From an uncultured euryarchaeote (GTDB taxonomy: Archaea > Thermoplasmatota > Poseidoniia > Poseidoniales > Thalassarchaeaceae), in NCBI GenBank assembly GCA_937876055.1, contig CALEIW010000095.1, positions 1 through 6,562 on the forward strand: DNA of 6,562 nucleotides, in the 5' to 3' direction. Below the pieces are notes generated by a model. That model was not told where the DNA came from. It saw nothing but the letters and a program-made list of their open reading frames with translations, and searched no databases. How positions within the stretch are numbered: position 1 is the stretch's first letter; every line of letters starts with the position of its first letter. Shown in pieces: positions 5,772 to 6,562 of this stretch. A program made the translations under genes and the position numbers.

Positions 5772-6212
5772 ATGGGTCGTGGATTGTTCTCTGGACCAAA
5801 GATGAAGAGGGATCGCAAGAAGTTCCGTTGGAACGAAAGGAAATTTAAGAACCGTGAAACCAAGAGGCGCCAAGGTGGTGTTCACAAGCATGATCCTCTA
5901 CAAGGTTCTACCCAAGCAAAGGGAATTGTGATCGAGAAGGTTGGTATCGAAGCAAAACAACCCAACTCAGGTATTCGCAAAGCGGTCAAGATATCCCTAA
6001 TTCGTACGGGTAACAAATTAACAGCTTTCGCGCCTGGAGATGGTGCAATTTCTTTCATTGATGAACACGATGAAGTCCTAGTGGAAGGCATAGGTGGAAG
6101 AATGGGAAGGTCCTACGGAGACCTACCCGGTGTTAGATTCAAGGTAATCAAGGTGAATGGCGTATCATTAGATGAAATGGTTCGCGGCCGCAAGGAGAAG
6201 CCCATTAGGTGA
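5772..6212 (+). CDS. rps12: 30S ribosomal protein S12 (uS12)
   Basis: This is a 146-residue archaeal-type S12, the decoding-centre protein of the small subunit that monitors codon-anticodon pairing. The N-terminus is basic (GLFSGPKMKRDRKKFRW), as in archaeal and eukaryotic S23/S12. The universal loop KQPNSGIRK lies at 62-70 (P64, N65, S66). Most homologues have Ala where this has G67, a mild substitution. Other hallmarks are LTAFAPGDGAISFIDEHDE, VEGIGGRMGRSYGDLPGVRF and the closing KVNGVSLDEMVRGRKEKP. The length is normal for archaea. The frame is open back to 5667, but upstream codons show no protein-like conservation and the strong ribosome binding site fixes the ATG. The next gene starts five bases after its stop, the usual rps12-rps7 order. 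It is probably transcribed from the TATA-like box near 5725. Confidence 0.97.
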   Translation: MGRGLFSGPKMKRDRKKFRWNERKFKNRETKRRQGGVHKHDPLQGSTQAKGIVIEKVGIEAKQPNSGIRKAVKISLIRTGNKLTAFAPGDGAISFIDEHDEVLVEGIGGRMGRSYGDLPGVRFKVIKVNGVSLDEMVRGRKEKPIR

Positions 6213-6217
6213 GCAGG

Positions 6218-6562
6218 ATGGCAGAGGAAGATACTCAACAGGCTCAACCTATCGCCGGTATCGGCACTATGGTTTTCGGCAAGTGGGACGCTCAAGAAGT
6301 GGTTTGCGGCGATCCTGGGCTCGCCCCTTACATCAATCTCACAACTATTGGCACCCCGCACAGTGGCGGTAGACATGCTAATGCTTGGTTTGGAAAATCG
6401 AAACTTTCCGTCATTGAAAGATTCATCAACAACCTAATGCGAACTGGAAAGTTCAGTGGTAAGAAACAACACTGTGCTAAAGCCTTCGAAGCGGCACTAG
6501 ACAATATTGCAGATCGAACCGGAGAAAACCCGCTGCAGCATTTCATAGACGCAATCGTAAAC
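6218..6562 (+). CDS. rps7: 30S ribosomal protein S7 (uS7), 5' part, cut by window end
   Basis: The ATG at 6218 opens a frame that stays open for 115 codons to the window end. S7 nucleates assembly of the 30S head and contacts the E-site tRNA and 16S rRNA. Family landmarks are FGKWDAQEVVCGDPGLAPYI (20-39), the TPHSGGRHA segment (46-54), the SVIERFINNLMRTGKFSGKK helix-turn (64-83) and the RTGENPLQHFIDAIVN stretch (100-115). That last part corresponds to the conserved 'RTxxNPxQVLVDAIEN' of archaeal/eukaryotic S7. AGGTGAG at 6207-6213, overlapping the S12 stop, is its ribosome binding site with four bases of spacing. Roughly the last 80-100 residues of the protein should lie beyond the window. 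Elongation factor genes commonly follow in archaea. Confidence 0.96.
   Translation, partial: MAEEDTQQAQPIAGIGTMVFGKWDAQEVVCGDPGLAPYINLTTIGTPHSGGRHANAWFGKSKLSVIERFINNLMRTGKFSGKKQHCAKAFEAALDNIADRTGENPLQHFIDAIVN

Noticed and set aside
6113..6546. Open frames overlapping rps12/rps7 on the minus strand and in another plus frame (6172-6372)
   Set aside because: S12 and S7 explain this sequence fully, and the competing translations look like random frame shadows.
1..6562. Search for tRNA/rRNA genes, CRISPR repeats, insertion sequences, attachment sites or defence genes
   Set aside because: Almost every base lies in conserved genes. I saw no repeat array, transposase, tRNA-like cloverleaf or viral protein on either strand.

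Overview
This window is a gene-dense piece of an archaeal chromosome. The evidence is the set of archaea/eukaryote-type information-processing proteins: an exosome Rrp42 C-terminus, L37Ae with a zinc finger, the KEOPS subunit Pcc1, prefoldin beta, and archaeal-type S12 and S7. Several genes also carry GGTGA-type Shine-Dalgarno sites matching the archaeal 16S 3' end, and there are TGA/ATG overlaps. Moderate base composition, acidic proteins and strong operon packing suggest an uncultured mesophilic euryarchaeon such as Marine Group II/III (Thermoplasmatota). That placement is an impression from protein character, not a tree, and I hold it at about 0.5.

Layout. (1) Positions 2-3022, plus strand: the distal part of the 'exosome superoperon', in the order rrp42 (3' end only), rpl37ae, pcc1, prefoldin beta, a DHH/DHHA1 phosphoesterase, and an unrecognised alpha-helical-repeat protein. 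The genes overlap or are separated by no more than about 20 bases, so they are probably one transcript. The small RNA polymerase subunit gene rpoP, often found between rpl37ae and pcc1 in other archaea, is absent here. (2) Positions 2986-5641, minus strand: a three-gene operon transcribed UbiD-family decarboxylase -> TPR protein -> Nudix hydrolase. It converges on the first operon with a 37-base tail-to-tail overlap. The UbiD protein resembles the archaeal branch that includes anhydromevalonate phosphate decarboxylase of the modified mevalonate (isoprenoid/lipid) pathway. (3) Positions 5642-5771: the only real intergenic region, a divergent promoter region with a TATA-like box, a perfect short inverted repeat and a G-rich leader. 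(4) Positions 5772-6562, plus strand: rps12 followed by the 5' part of rps7, the start of an archaeal str-type operon.

Functionally, the left operon joins RNA 3'-end decay (exosome, plus possibly a DHH enzyme for short oligonucleotides), ribosome structure, tRNA t6A modification (KEOPS) and co-translational folding (prefoldin). The right operon is translation machinery. The minus-strand operon is metabolic, with two poorly characterised partners. I see no mobile element, CRISPR array, RNA gene or defence system. The most interesting items are the exosome-linked DHH enzyme with its unknown helical-repeat partner, the UbiD-TPR-Nudix operon, and the inverted repeat in the divergent promoter.
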